Positions 13,775 to 20,256 of a stretch of 20,256 nt of DNA are shown piece by piece. Under the pieces are notes generated by a model that was given only the letters and a program-made list of their open reading frames with translations, did not search any database and was not told the origin of the DNA. Both the position numbers and the translations under genes were made by a program. Source of the DNA: SLQH01 sp964612995 (GTDB lineage: Bacteria; Planctomycetota; UBA11346). The stretch's first letter is position 1, and every line of letters begins with the position of its first letter. Location: contig CAZTGE010000075.1 in the NCBI GenBank assembly GCA_964612995.1, positions 1 through 20,256 on the forward strand, given 5' to 3'.

Positions 13775-15282
13775 GGTCCGTTCCTTTCGCTGCTCACAAA
13801 CCCTTCCGGTCGCCGCCGGCTCTCGATGAGTTCATCACGGATCCGGTGCAGGCGGTGTTCGAGACCCACGGGATATTCATGCGGATGCTCCAGCCGCAAG
13901 CAGCCGGGATAGAAGCTCGCGAGCTGATCCTGGCAGGTTTGACGCGACTGTTCCAGCTCCGGCGGATCGTAGACGATCCGGCCACCGCGCATGACCGGCA
14001 CCAACAGGTCTTCGCCCACCGCATCCGCAGCCGGGCGCCGCATACGCGAGGGATCCGCGGGATCGATCAGCACCGGCCGCTGTTCGATGCCCAGACGGCT
14101 GTCGTAGATGACGTCGCAATCGGCGCGGTCGCCGCTGAAGAACCGTCGGACCTGCAGCAAGCCGGGATCACTGATCTTGGCCCGCTGTTCAGATAGCTTG
14201 AGGCGATAGTCCCACTCGCCTCCCGCCGGCCGGACGGCAGCGAGCTTGTAGACCCCGCCGAGGGCCGGCTCGTCCCAGGCGGTCGCCAGATGCGTCCCCA
14301 CCCCCCAGAGATCGATCGGCGCACCTTGTTGTTTGAGGCTACGGATGACGTACTCGTCGAGGTCGCCCGAGGCCACGATCTTGACCTCGGGGAACCCCGC
14401 AGCATCAAGTCTCTCCCGCGCCTGGGCGCTCAACCAGGCCAGATCCCCGGAATCGAGCCGGATCCCGAGCAGTTCATGGCCGTCTGCGCGCAATTCACGC
14501 GCCACCGTGATGGCGCGATCGACGCCAGCGAGGGAATCGTAGGTATCCACCAGCAGCACACTGTCCTCTGGCATCGCCGCAGCGTACTGGCGGAAGGCGC
14601 TGAGCTCGTCGTCGCAACTCATCACCCAGCTGTGCGCGTGCGTGCCCTTGACCGGAATCCCGTAACGCATCCCCGCGAGCACGTTGGAGGTCGCGCTGCA
14701 TCCACCGATGTACGTCGCCCGGGCTGCGCTCAGCGCCCCGTCCGGCCCCTGTGACCGACGCAGACCGAATTCGAGCACGGGATCGCCCTCGGCCGCACGG
14801 CAGACCCGGGCCGCCTTGGTCGCGATCAAGGTCGAGAAGTTGACCATGTTGAGCAGGGCCGACTCGAGGACCTGGGCCTGCAATAACGGACCGACCACCC
14901 GCACCAGGGGTTCGTGGGGAAAAACCACCGTGCCCTCCGGCACCACGTCGATATCGCACGCCAGGCGCATGTCACCGAGATGGTCGAGGAAGGCCCGCGA
15001 GAACATCGGCTGTCCGTCGCGTCGGCGCAACCCGGCCAGGTAGTTGAGCTGGGCCCGGTCGAAATGGAAACGCTGGAGCAGGTCGATCACCGCAGCGCAA
15101 CCGGCTCCGACGGTGTAGCCGCCGCCGAAGGGATGCTTGCGGAAGGTGACGTGGAAGGCGCCCTCGTCCTCCTGCCGGCCATGGAACCAGTAGCCATAGG
15201 CCATGGTCAACTCGTAGAGATCGGTCAACAAGGGGACCGCAGCATCGCGGTAGGGGTCTGCTGGCACGTCCTGCCGGCTCAT
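13759..15282 (-). CDS. pncB: Nicotinate phosphoribosyltransferase
   Basis: A 507-aa enzyme making nicotinate mononucleotide from nicotinate, PRPP and ATP. Recognisable segments are LLTDLYELTMAYGYW near the N-terminus, EFGLRRSQGPDGALSAARAT, GTHAHSWV with the phosphorylated His, and LVDTYDS. The C-terminal part (about 400-507) is longer than in the short E. coli-type protein and fits the type with an extended C-terminus. The start at 15282 has GGAGGGG close upstream and overlaps the stop of the dehydratase gene by 4 nt (ATGA). The 3' end overlaps pncA. Together with PncA it recycles nicotinamide to NAD. Confidence 0.95.
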   Translation of the reverse strand: MSRQDVPADPYRDAAVPLLTDLYELTMAYGYWFHGRQEDEGAFHVTFRKHPFGGGYTVGAGCAAVIDLLQRFHFDRAQLNYLAGLRRRDGQPMFSRAFLDHLGDMRLACDIDVVPEGTVVFPHEPLVRVVGPLLQAQVLESALLNMVNFSTLIATKAARVCRAAEGDPVLEFGLRRSQGPDGALSAARATYIGGCSATSNVLAGMRYGIPVKGTHAHSWVMSCDDELSAFRQYAAAMPEDSVLLVDTYDSLAGVDRAITVARELRADGHELLGIRLDSGDLAWLSAQARERLDAAGFPEVKIVASGDLDEYVIRSLKQQGAPIDLWGVGTHLATAWDEPALGGVYKLAAVRPAGGEWDYRLKLSEQRAKISDPGLLQVRRFFSGDRADCDVIYDSRLGIEQRPVLIDPADPSRMRRPAADAVGEDLLVPVMRGGRIVYDPPELEQSRQTCQDQLASFYPGCLRLEHPHEYPVGLEHRLHRIRDELIESRRRPEGFVSSERNGPCATH

Positions 15283-15638
15283 TGCCCCTCCGGGGTGTAC
15301 AACCGATCGGCCCGGGCCGCGAGGATGAAGTCGTTGTCGGTCAATCCGCCGACGGCGTGGGTGGTCAGCCGCACGTCGACATGTCCCCAACGCAGCACCA
15401 GGCGGGGGTGATGACCCTGACGCTCGGCTTCCTCGCCGAGGGCGACCAGGTAGGAGAGGGCGCTGCGGAAATCCGGGAAGTCGAAAGTCCGCGTCAGCCG
15501 ACCGCGCGTATCCAGCTGCCAGGACGGGTCGAGCCGGTCCAACAACTGATCGATGGCCGGCTGCGCGAGCGGCTGGTCCCCACCGCTACAGGCGCGGCAA
15601 TGGCGTTCTGCGAGTGGTGGCGTTGACTCTGCTGACAT
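15279..15638 (-). CDS. phhB: Pterin-4a-carbinolamine dehydratase
   Basis: A 119-aa protein of the PCD/DCoH family, which dehydrates 4a-hydroxytetrahydrobiopterin (or a related pterin) after aromatic amino-acid hydroxylation. The signature E-x3-HHP-x5-W-x9-H is complete in ERQGHHPRLVLRWGHVDVRLTTH, with an Asp in GLTDNDF beyond. The N-terminus has a CRAC motif. No hydroxylase gene is in the window, and in many bacteria this protein stands alone with an uncertain role. AGGAT precedes the ATG by about 8 nt. The stop overlaps pncB. It follows the superoxide dismutase by 60 nt; that gap has an imperfect GC-rich stem. Confidence 0.9.
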   Translation of the reverse strand: MSAESTPPLAERHCRACSGGDQPLAQPAIDQLLDRLDPSWQLDTRGRLTRTFDFPDFRSALSYLVALGEEAERQGHHPRLVLRWGHVDVRLTTHAVGGLTDNDFILAARADRLYTPEGQ

Positions 15639-15698
15639 GTGCGATCCTGAAAGATACCGGCCTGCGGTACCGGCCGGTGGACAAACGGTGAGGACGGT

Positions 15699-16487
15699 TC
15701 ATGCGCGACTCGCATCGGCGTGATTGGCCGCAACGAAACGCCAGTCGACCAGAGCGTTGAGTATCGCATCGACATACTCGCCGCGCCGGTTGCGATAGTC
15801 GATGTAGTAGGCGTGCTCCCACACGTCGACCGTGAGCAAGGGCGTCTTGCCGTGGCGCAACGGACCATCGGCGTTGCTCGTGGCCATGGTCTCGAGCGCG
15901 CCGTCACAGTAGACCAGCCAGGCCCAGCCGGAGCCGAACTGCCCCGTGGCTGTCTGCTTGAACTGCTCGCGGAAGGCGGCGTAGGAGCCGAAGGATGTAT
16001 CGATCGCCTTGGCCAGAGCGCCGTCCGGCGCACCCCCGCCCTTGGGATCCAAACAACGCCAGTAGAAACTGTGGTTCCACACCTGACCGGCGTTCTGGCA
16101 GATCGCGCCATCGGATCGCACCACGATGGTGGCCAACTGCTCGTCACTCCATTTGCTGTCGCCGACCAGCTTGTTGAGCTTGTCGACGTATCCCTGGTGA
16201 TGCTTGCCGTGATGGAATTCCAGCGTCTCGGGCGAGATGTGCGGGGCCAGGGCCTTGCGATCGTACGGCAGCTGCGGCAATGCGAACGGCGCGGTCGCAT
16301 TGCCGATGTCAGTCGGGTCGAGCGCCATCGCGTCGCCGGTATAGCTGCCACTGGCACGAGCACCCTGGTCGGAACGGCCATAGCAGCTTGCGACCAGGCC
16401 GCAGGTGGCCAGGGCGCTGCCGCTGAGAGCGAGCATATCGCGACGGGAGAGTCCGGTTGAAACAGCGGGCTTCGCAGTGTCAGGCAT
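15699..16487 (-). CDS. Exported Fe-type superoxide dismutase, Tat signal
   Basis: A 262-aa Fe/Mn-family superoxide dismutase. Metal ligands by alignment with E. coli SodB are His92 (FHHGKHH), His139 (QVWNHSFYW), Asp221 and His225 (DVWEHAYYIDY). Gln135 in QVWNH and GSGWAWLV favour iron. About 65 extra N-terminal residues carry a twin-arginine motif (SRRDMLALSG, Arg15-Arg16) and a lipobox-like LVASC with Cys35. The enzyme is therefore probably exported folded via Tat and lipid-anchored in the envelope, where it would remove external or periplasmic superoxide. AAGG precedes the ATG by 9 nt. It follows the 63-aa membrane protein by 47 nt and precedes the dehydratase by 60 nt. Confidence 0.9.
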   Translation of the reverse strand: MPDTAKPAVSTGLSRRDMLALSGSALATCGLVASCYGRSDQGARASGSYTGDAMALDPTDIGNATAPFALPQLPYDRKALAPHISPETLEFHHGKHHQGYVDKLNKLVGDSKWSDEQLATIVVRSDGAICQNAGQVWNHSFYWRCLDPKGGGAPDGALAKAIDTSFGSYAAFREQFKQTATGQFGSGWAWLVYCDGALETMATSNADGPLRHGKTPLLTVDVWEHAYYIDYRNRRGEYVDAILNALVDWRFVAANHADASRA

Positions 16488-16534
16488 GATTCGGGCCTTC
16501 CGGGGGCTTGTGTGAATTGGGGTGAATGCGGGTG

Positions 16535-16726
16535 TCAGGTGCGCGACGCGGCCGGCGCGGTCCGGCCGTGACCATGCCGCCGGGTCGGTTCCGGTCGCTG
16601 CAAGCGGATGAGCAGGTCATCGACCAACGCGATGCCGATCCGGATCCAGATGGCGCCAGCCACGAGCAATACGCCAGCGATGGCCATCGCGATGAACACG
16701 CCGGTGACCGATTCTGCACCACCCAT
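16535..16726 (-). CDS. 63-aa single-span membrane protein, unknown
   Basis: A small protein, MGGAESVTGVFIAMAIAGVL at its start, with one hydrophobic segment (about 8-34) ending at IGIALVDDLLIRLQ, and a basic, disordered C-terminus. AGGAGAT lies about 6 nt before the ATG, a strong ribosome site that supports it as a real gene despite its size. It heads the minus-strand operon with superoxide dismutase 47 nt downstream. I recognise no family. It could be a regulator or a partner of an envelope protein, but nothing in the sequence says which. Confidence 0.65.
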   Translation of the reverse strand: MGGAESVTGVFIAMAIAGVLLVAGAIWIRIGIALVDDLLIRLQRPEPTRRHGHGRTAPAASRT

Positions 16727-16805
16727 GTCACATCTCCTGTTCTGGGGCGTGGGCGTGACGGACGCTGGATGCTCGGCCACCCTACGCGATGGGATGAAGG
16801 GCCGC

Positions 16806-16834
16806 ACACTACACCCGGACCTTGGCCAGCTCAC
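16806..16834 (-). promoter_or_regulatory. Possible promoter of the SOD/NAD-salvage operon
   Basis: On the minus strand TCTGTGAG (ending at 16830) is followed by 18 bp and TAGTGT (16806-16811). The right half-site and the GGTGTA context match the OB-fold and CBS promoters, and the distance to the start codon (about 80 nt from the hexamer) is similar. The left half-site is not conserved, so this is a looser match. Confidence 0.3.
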
Positions 16835-16881
16835 AGATATGTATCCCGACTGTGACCGGCTGCCATCGGACCCAGACGGGC

Positions 16882-16918
16882 ATAACAGCTGTGAGCCCAC
16901 TGCCGGCGCGCCCATCAT
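16882..16918 (+). promoter_or_regulatory. Possible promoter of the flavoprotein operon
   Basis: ATAAC-AGCT-GTGAG (16882-16895), 17 bp, then CATCAT (16913-16918), 35 bp before the start codon. The same hexamer at the same spacing precedes the CHAD gene. It lies in the divergent region shared with the SOD operon. Confidence 0.35.
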
Positions 16919-16953
16919 GGATCGCGTCGCCACCCCGGATGGGAGCACACACC

Positions 16954-18351
16954 ATGGCTGCACCGAGCGTGATCATCATCGGCGGAGGACCGGCCGGACA
17001 CAGCTGCGCCGTCCGCCTGGCCCAATGCGGCGCACAGGTGACCCTGATCGAACGTGATCTGGTCGGTGGCATCTGCACCAACTGGGGCTGCACCCCCTCC
17101 AAGGCGATGATCGAGTCGGCCAAGGTCGCGCTCGAGGTCGACAGGGCCGCGCACTACGGGGTCGAAGTCGCGAGCCGCAGCATCGACTTCGCACGGGTGA
17201 TCGAGCGCCGCGACCGGGTGGTCGACGAGACCCGGCGCGACATCTCCGAGCTGCTGGCCAGCCACGGTGTCACCGTCCTCGGCGGCGAGGGCCGTCTGAG
17301 CGCTCCGGGGGTGGTCGACTTCGCTCCCAATCCGGATAGCGACCACCCCGCAGGCGCCTTGCGTTGCGACCACGTGGTCATCGACACCGGCTCGCAGCCA
17401 ATCGCCCCGCCGGGCTTCGCCACCGACCACCCGGCGGTGATCTACAGCAACCGGCTGGTCAGTATCACCGAGCAGCCACGTCGGCTGGTGATCGTCGGCG
17501 GCGGGGTCATCGGACTCGAATTCGCCACCACCTTCGCCGCTCTCGGCACCGAGGTGACCATCGTCGAGATGATGGACCGACTGGTGCCCTTCCTCGACGA
17601 GGAGATCACCGCCACGATCTCCACCACACTCGAACAGCGCGGAGTGCGGATCATGACCGGACACGCCGCGGCCGGCATGGATGCCGACGAGCTGGTGGTC
17701 CGGCCCGTCGAGGACGGCAACGAGACCCGGATCCCGGCGGATACCGTGTTGCTGGCGATCGGTCGCCGCCCGGTGCTCGACACCGAACGCCTCGAGCGCT
17801 GTGGCATCGACCACGATCCCAAGACCGGCATCGCCACCGACGCCTATCTGCGCAGCTCGGTGCCCGGTGTCTGGGCCATCGGCGATGCGACCGGGGAATC
17901 GATCCTCGCCCACGTGGGCATGCAGCAGGGTATCATCTGCGCCGAGAACATCACCGCCAGCTCGCCTGTGCGCTATCGCGCGATGGATTACCGGGTGGTT
18001 CCCACCGTGGTCTATACCCTGCCCGAGATCGTCGCCCTCGGCGACCCGGGCGACGAACCGGGCCTGCGCTGCGTCCGCCTGCCTTTCACCAACGACATGC
18101 GGGCCCAGATCGAAGACCGGACCGCGGGCGTGCTCAAGCTCTGGCTGCGCGCTGATCGTCTCGTGGCCGCCCAGGCCATCGGCCACAACGTGTCCGAATT
18201 CGCCCAGGAACTGGCCTTGATGATCGCCCATCGGCTGCCGATCGCCGACGTGGCCGAGATCATCCATCCCCACCCCAGCTACTGCGAATCGATCCGCGTC
18301 GCCCTGCGCATGGACCTGGGCACACGGATCAGCCCGTTGCGCGAGGCGTGA
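16954..18351 (+). CDS. Dihydrolipoamide-dehydrogenase-like flavoprotein
   Basis: A 465-aa class-I pyridine nucleotide-disulfide oxidoreductase. FAD motif IIIGGGPAGHSCAV lies at 7-20, the redox disulfide is Cys41-Cys46 in GICTNWGCTPSK, the NAD(P) Rossmann motif is VIVGGGVIGLEFA (about 180-192), and AIGDATGESILAH (about 308-320) is the second FAD segment. The C-terminal dimer interface ends with HPHPSYCES, which keeps the His-x4-Glu pair. Candidates are E3 lipoamide dehydrogenase or a related disulfide or quinone reductase; no 2-oxoacid dehydrogenase or lipoyl protein is nearby, so the substrate is open. The start at 16954 is chosen because GGGAG lies 8 nt upstream and the FAD motif follows at once. 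The 142-aa gene follows after 34 nt. Confidence 0.85.
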   Translation: MAAPSVIIIGGGPAGHSCAVRLAQCGAQVTLIERDLVGGICTNWGCTPSKAMIESAKVALEVDRAAHYGVEVASRSIDFARVIERRDRVVDETRRDISELLASHGVTVLGGEGRLSAPGVVDFAPNPDSDHPAGALRCDHVVIDTGSQPIAPPGFATDHPAVIYSNRLVSITEQPRRLVIVGGGVIGLEFATTFAALGTEVTIVEMMDRLVPFLDEEITATISTTLEQRGVRIMTGHAAAGMDADELVVRPVEDGNETRIPADTVLLAIGRRPVLDTERLERCGIDHDPKTGIATDAYLRSSVPGVWAIGDATGESILAHVGMQQGIICAENITASSPVRYRAMDYRVVPTVVYTLPEIVALGDPGDEPGLRCVRLPFTNDMRAQIEDRTAGVLKLWLRADRLVAAQAIGHNVSEFAQELALMIAHRLPIADVAEIIHPHPSYCESIRVALRMDLGTRISPLREA

Positions 18352-18385
18352 ATGCCTTGCGCCCGATGTGAAAGGACCCTGCACA

Positions 18386-18814
18386 ATGGACGCCGTCGTA
18401 CGCAACCTCACGCAGCACTCGAACACCGTCACCCTGACCGGACTGGTGGGCGCCACCGCCGCGCCCTACACCATACCCGGACAGGAGACCGAAGCCCCGC
18501 CAGCCGGTGGCGACCTGGAGGATGTGCTGCGCGATCGGGCCGCCGAGCCGATCAAGAACGATCTCCAACCGGTGGAACGCGACACGGTGATCGCTCGCGA
18601 CGAAGCCCTCCAACCGGCCAACCTCGCCGACATCGACCGCGACACCCCCTTCGAAGCCGTGCTCGAGGACGGCGTTCCGATCGTCGGCGACGAATACGAA
18701 TGGCAGCTCGAAGACGGCACCCGCCACCAGATCCTGATCGCCGAAGCCGACGAGGTCGAACACAACGGCCACCACCACGTCATCGTAAGGGGCACCATCA
18801 GCCCAAGCACCTGA
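18386..18814 (+). CDS. Acidic protein of unknown function
   Basis: A 142-aa soluble protein with no signal peptide or membrane segment, beginning MDAVVRNLTQHSNTVTLTG. It is acidic with few basic residues and has a compact C-terminal half (FEAVLEDGVPIVGDEYEWQL...HHHVIVRGTI) that could be a small beta domain. AAGGA lies 9 nt before the ATG at 18386; a GTG at 18368 in frame is the alternative. The gene is 34 nt downstream of the flavoprotein, so the two probably share a transcript. I recognise no family; co-transcription is the only functional clue. Confidence 0.7.
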   Translation: MDAVVRNLTQHSNTVTLTGLVGATAAPYTIPGQETEAPPAGGDLEDVLRDRAAEPIKNDLQPVERDTVIARDEALQPANLADIDRDTPFEAVLEDGVPIVGDEYEWQLEDGTRHQILIAEADEVEHNGHHHVIVRGTISPST

Positions 18815-18865
18815 ACACCGACACAGCCAGAGGGGTGGCCCCGGCGCCCCTGCATCAACCGGCCA

Positions 18866-19429
18866 CTACCCGATACTCATGATATCGTCGACCTTCTCCT
18901 TGAGCATCGTCTCGGCCTTGCCCTCGTACTGCTTGAGGGTCTCGGTGACCTCTTCGGTGGCGCGCTTGACGTCGTCTTCGGGCAGGTGGTTCTCCTTGCC
19001 CGAGGCCTCGATCGTGCGGATCGCCTCGCGCCGCGAGTTGCGCATCGAGATCTTGCACTTCTCGCACAACTCCTTGGCCTCGGTCGCCAGCTGTTTGCGA
19101 CGCTCCTCGGAGAGCGGCGGCACGTTGAGGCGGATGACCTCGCCGTCGTTCTGCGGGGCCATGCCCAGATCAGCGGCGATCAGGCCCTTCTCGATGTCCC
19201 TGAGCGTGCCCTTGTCCCACGGCTTGATCACCAGCTGCGTCGGCTCGGGCACCGAGACGCCGGCGAGCTCCTTGATCCGCATGCTCGAACCGTAGGCGTC
19301 GACGGTCACGTGGTCGATCATGCTCGGCGATGCGCGACCGGTGCGGATGCGCTGGAAATCGCGCTTCAAGGTGTCGAGACTCTTCTCGAAGTGCTCCTCG
19401 ACCTCCAGCATCTCCTCCTCGAAACTCAT
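18866..19429 (-). CDS. frr: Ribosome recycling factor
   Basis: A 187-aa protein of standard length that, with EF-G, splits post-termination ribosomes. The long helices and the IRTGRASPSMID segment (about 28-39), VPEPTQLVIKPWDKG (60-74) and RLNVPPLSEERRKQL (about 99-113) are typical. The C-terminal helix has an unusually Cys-containing stretch (ELCEKCKISMRN). The ATG at 19429 has a strong GAGGAGG upstream. It lies 21 nt after pyrH, the usual pyrH-frr pairing. It converges with the acidic-protein gene; a weak GC-rich hairpin lies in the 51-bp gap. Confidence 0.95.
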   Translation of the reverse strand: MSFEEEMLEVEEHFEKSLDTLKRDFQRIRTGRASPSMIDHVTVDAYGSSMRIKELAGVSVPEPTQLVIKPWDKGTLRDIEKGLIAADLGMAPQNDGEVIRLNVPPLSEERRKQLATEAKELCEKCKISMRNSRREAIRTIEASGKENHLPEDDVKRATEEVTETLKQYEGKAETMLKEKVDDIMSIG

Positions 19430-19450
19430 GGTGTCCTCCTCGTTGCGGCC

Positions 19451-20158
19451 TCAGCCGACGGTGGTGCCGGGCGGGTTGTCGCCGAGCGCGGCGCGGATGG
19501 CCCCCTGGCGGGTCATATCGAAAACACGGATGCGCACGCCGCGATCGCGGCACAGGCTGAAGGCGGCCTGATCCATGACGCCGTAGGCGCTGTCCACCGC
19601 CTCGTCGAAACTCAGGTGGTCGATGCGTTGCGCATCGGGATCGCGCCCGGGATCGGCGGTGTAGATGCCATCGACGTTGCTGCCCTTGAGCAGTTCCGAG
19701 GCGTCGATCTCGGCCGCGCGCAGGGCGGCGGTGGTATCGGTGGTGAAGAAGGGATGGCCGGTACCGCCGCCGAAGATCACGATCACACCCTCGGCGAGCC
19801 AGCGCAGCACCTGAGTGCGGTCATAGGCCACCGCGACGTTGGGCACCGCGTGCGGCGCCACCACCTCGCAGGTGCCGCCAGCGGACTCGATCGCCTCGCG
19901 CAAGGCCAGGGAGTTGATCAACGTGGCCAGCATGCCCATGTAATCGCCGCGGGTACGCGTGGCGACCACCGCAGCGATGTCGCGACCGCGGACGATGTTG
20001 CCGCCGCCGACCACCAGGGCGACCCGGCGCCCGCCACGGACCCCTTCCAACAACTCGCCCGCCACGCGCTGGAGCACGACGGGGTCGAAAACCCCCTCCT
20101 CGCCCTTCAGGGCTTCACCGGAGAGCTTGAGCAGCACTGGAGCAACGGGCGACGGCAT
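19451..20158 (-). CDS. pyrH: UMP kinase
   Basis: A 235-aa amino-acid-kinase-fold enzyme making UDP from UMP in pyrimidine synthesis. LLKLSGEALKG near the N-terminus, VVGGGNIVRG, DYMGMLATLINSLAL and GGGTGHPFFTTDTTAALRAAEI are family segments; the His in GTGHPFF replaces the more usual Asn. KGSNVDGIYTADP and VMDQAAFSLC follow. The start at 20158 is chosen by alignment; no clear ribosome site precedes it, and an in-frame GTG two codons earlier is possible. The double-hairpin repeat lies about 50 bp upstream. rpsB/tsf, often next to this gene, would lie beyond the window if present. Confidence 0.95.
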   Translation of the reverse strand: MPSPVAPVLLKLSGEALKGEEGVFDPVVLQRVAGELLEGVRGGRRVALVVGGGNIVRGRDIAAVVATRTRGDYMGMLATLINSLALREAIESAGGTCEVVAPHAVPNVAVAYDRTQVLRWLAEGVIVIFGGGTGHPFFTTDTTAALRAAEIDASELLKGSNVDGIYTADPGRDPDAQRIDHLSFDEAVDSAYGVMDQAAFSLCRDRGVRIRVFDMTRQGAIRAALGDNPPGTTVG

Positions 20159-20210
20159 GGCCACGCACGCTACGCCCGCTCCCCGATGGTGCAACTCGTG
20201 ACGCTTTTTG

Positions 20211-20244
20211 CAGAGGGGGCGCTGCCCCCTCGCGCCTTCGGCGC
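20211..20244. repeat. 34-bp double-hairpin repeat, right copy
   Basis: Reverse complement of 61-94 with no differences over 34 bp: GAGGGGGC/GCCCCCTC stem (20213-20231) and GCGCC-TTC-GGCGC (20232-20244). A T5 run directly precedes it on the plus strand. It lies upstream of pyrH and may end an upstream transcript. Confidence 0.7.
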
Positions 20245-20256
20245 GTACCCCCACGC

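Noticed and set aside
16915..18456. A 513-aa minus-strand ORF antisense to the flavoprotein
   Set aside because: The plus strand has complete FAD, disulfide and NAD motifs; the antisense frame has low-complexity composition.

Overview
The window is high-GC bacterial chromosome with ordinary housekeeping and stress genes. It contains no rRNA, tRNA, CRISPR array or recognisable transposase. The right end carries pyrH-frr. The recycling factor and UMP kinase look more like PVC-group (Planctomycetota or relatives) versions than textbook proteobacterial ones, but this is a weak reading from memory and the phylum should be treated as unassigned. A Tat signal and lipobox on the superoxide dismutase and a signal peptide on an OB-fold protein suggest a cell envelope with a periplasm.

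Layout. (1) 103-3843, minus strand: a small acidic ORF, a P2-type cation ATPase and a zinc-less Fpg/MutM-type glycosylase in a tight series. (2) 3844-8071: a second, divergently oriented P-type ATPase (4303-7038, plus) flanked by two copies of a non-coding mobile element in inverted orientation, each with terminal inverted repeats and an 8-bp target duplication. The left copy sits between a predicted promoter and the start codon of the ATPase, and the duplicated target includes the ribosome binding site. (3) 8118-9484, minus: a four-helix membrane protein and a secreted two-domain OB-fold protein. (4) 9738-11243, plus: a CHAD protein and a DJ-1/PfpI protein, convergent with a CBS-pair protein (11306-11731, minus). 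(5) 11922-16726, minus: a seven-gene series of a 63-aa membrane protein, exported Fe-type superoxide dismutase, pterin carbinolamine dehydratase, PncB, PncA, MgtC and a single-domain response regulator, with three start/stop overlaps. (6) 16954-18814, plus: a dihydrolipoamide-dehydrogenase-like flavoprotein and an unknown acidic protein. (7) 18866-20158, minus: pyrH-frr.

The most unusual observation is a shared promoter design. Upstream of four transcription units (the plus-strand ATPase, the OB-fold protein, CHAD/DJ-1 and CBS) there is a 14-bp site of form (CTCAC or GTAAC)-N4-GTGAG followed by exactly 17 bp and a -10-like hexamer. The flavoprotein operon has a close variant with left half ATAAC, and the SOD operon has a looser variant. 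This would tie ion pumping, polyphosphate binding, redox defence, NAD salvage and flavoprotein chemistry into one regulon. A 34-bp double-hairpin repeat occurs in opposite orientation at both window ends, and a second diverged repeat family occurs at three places.
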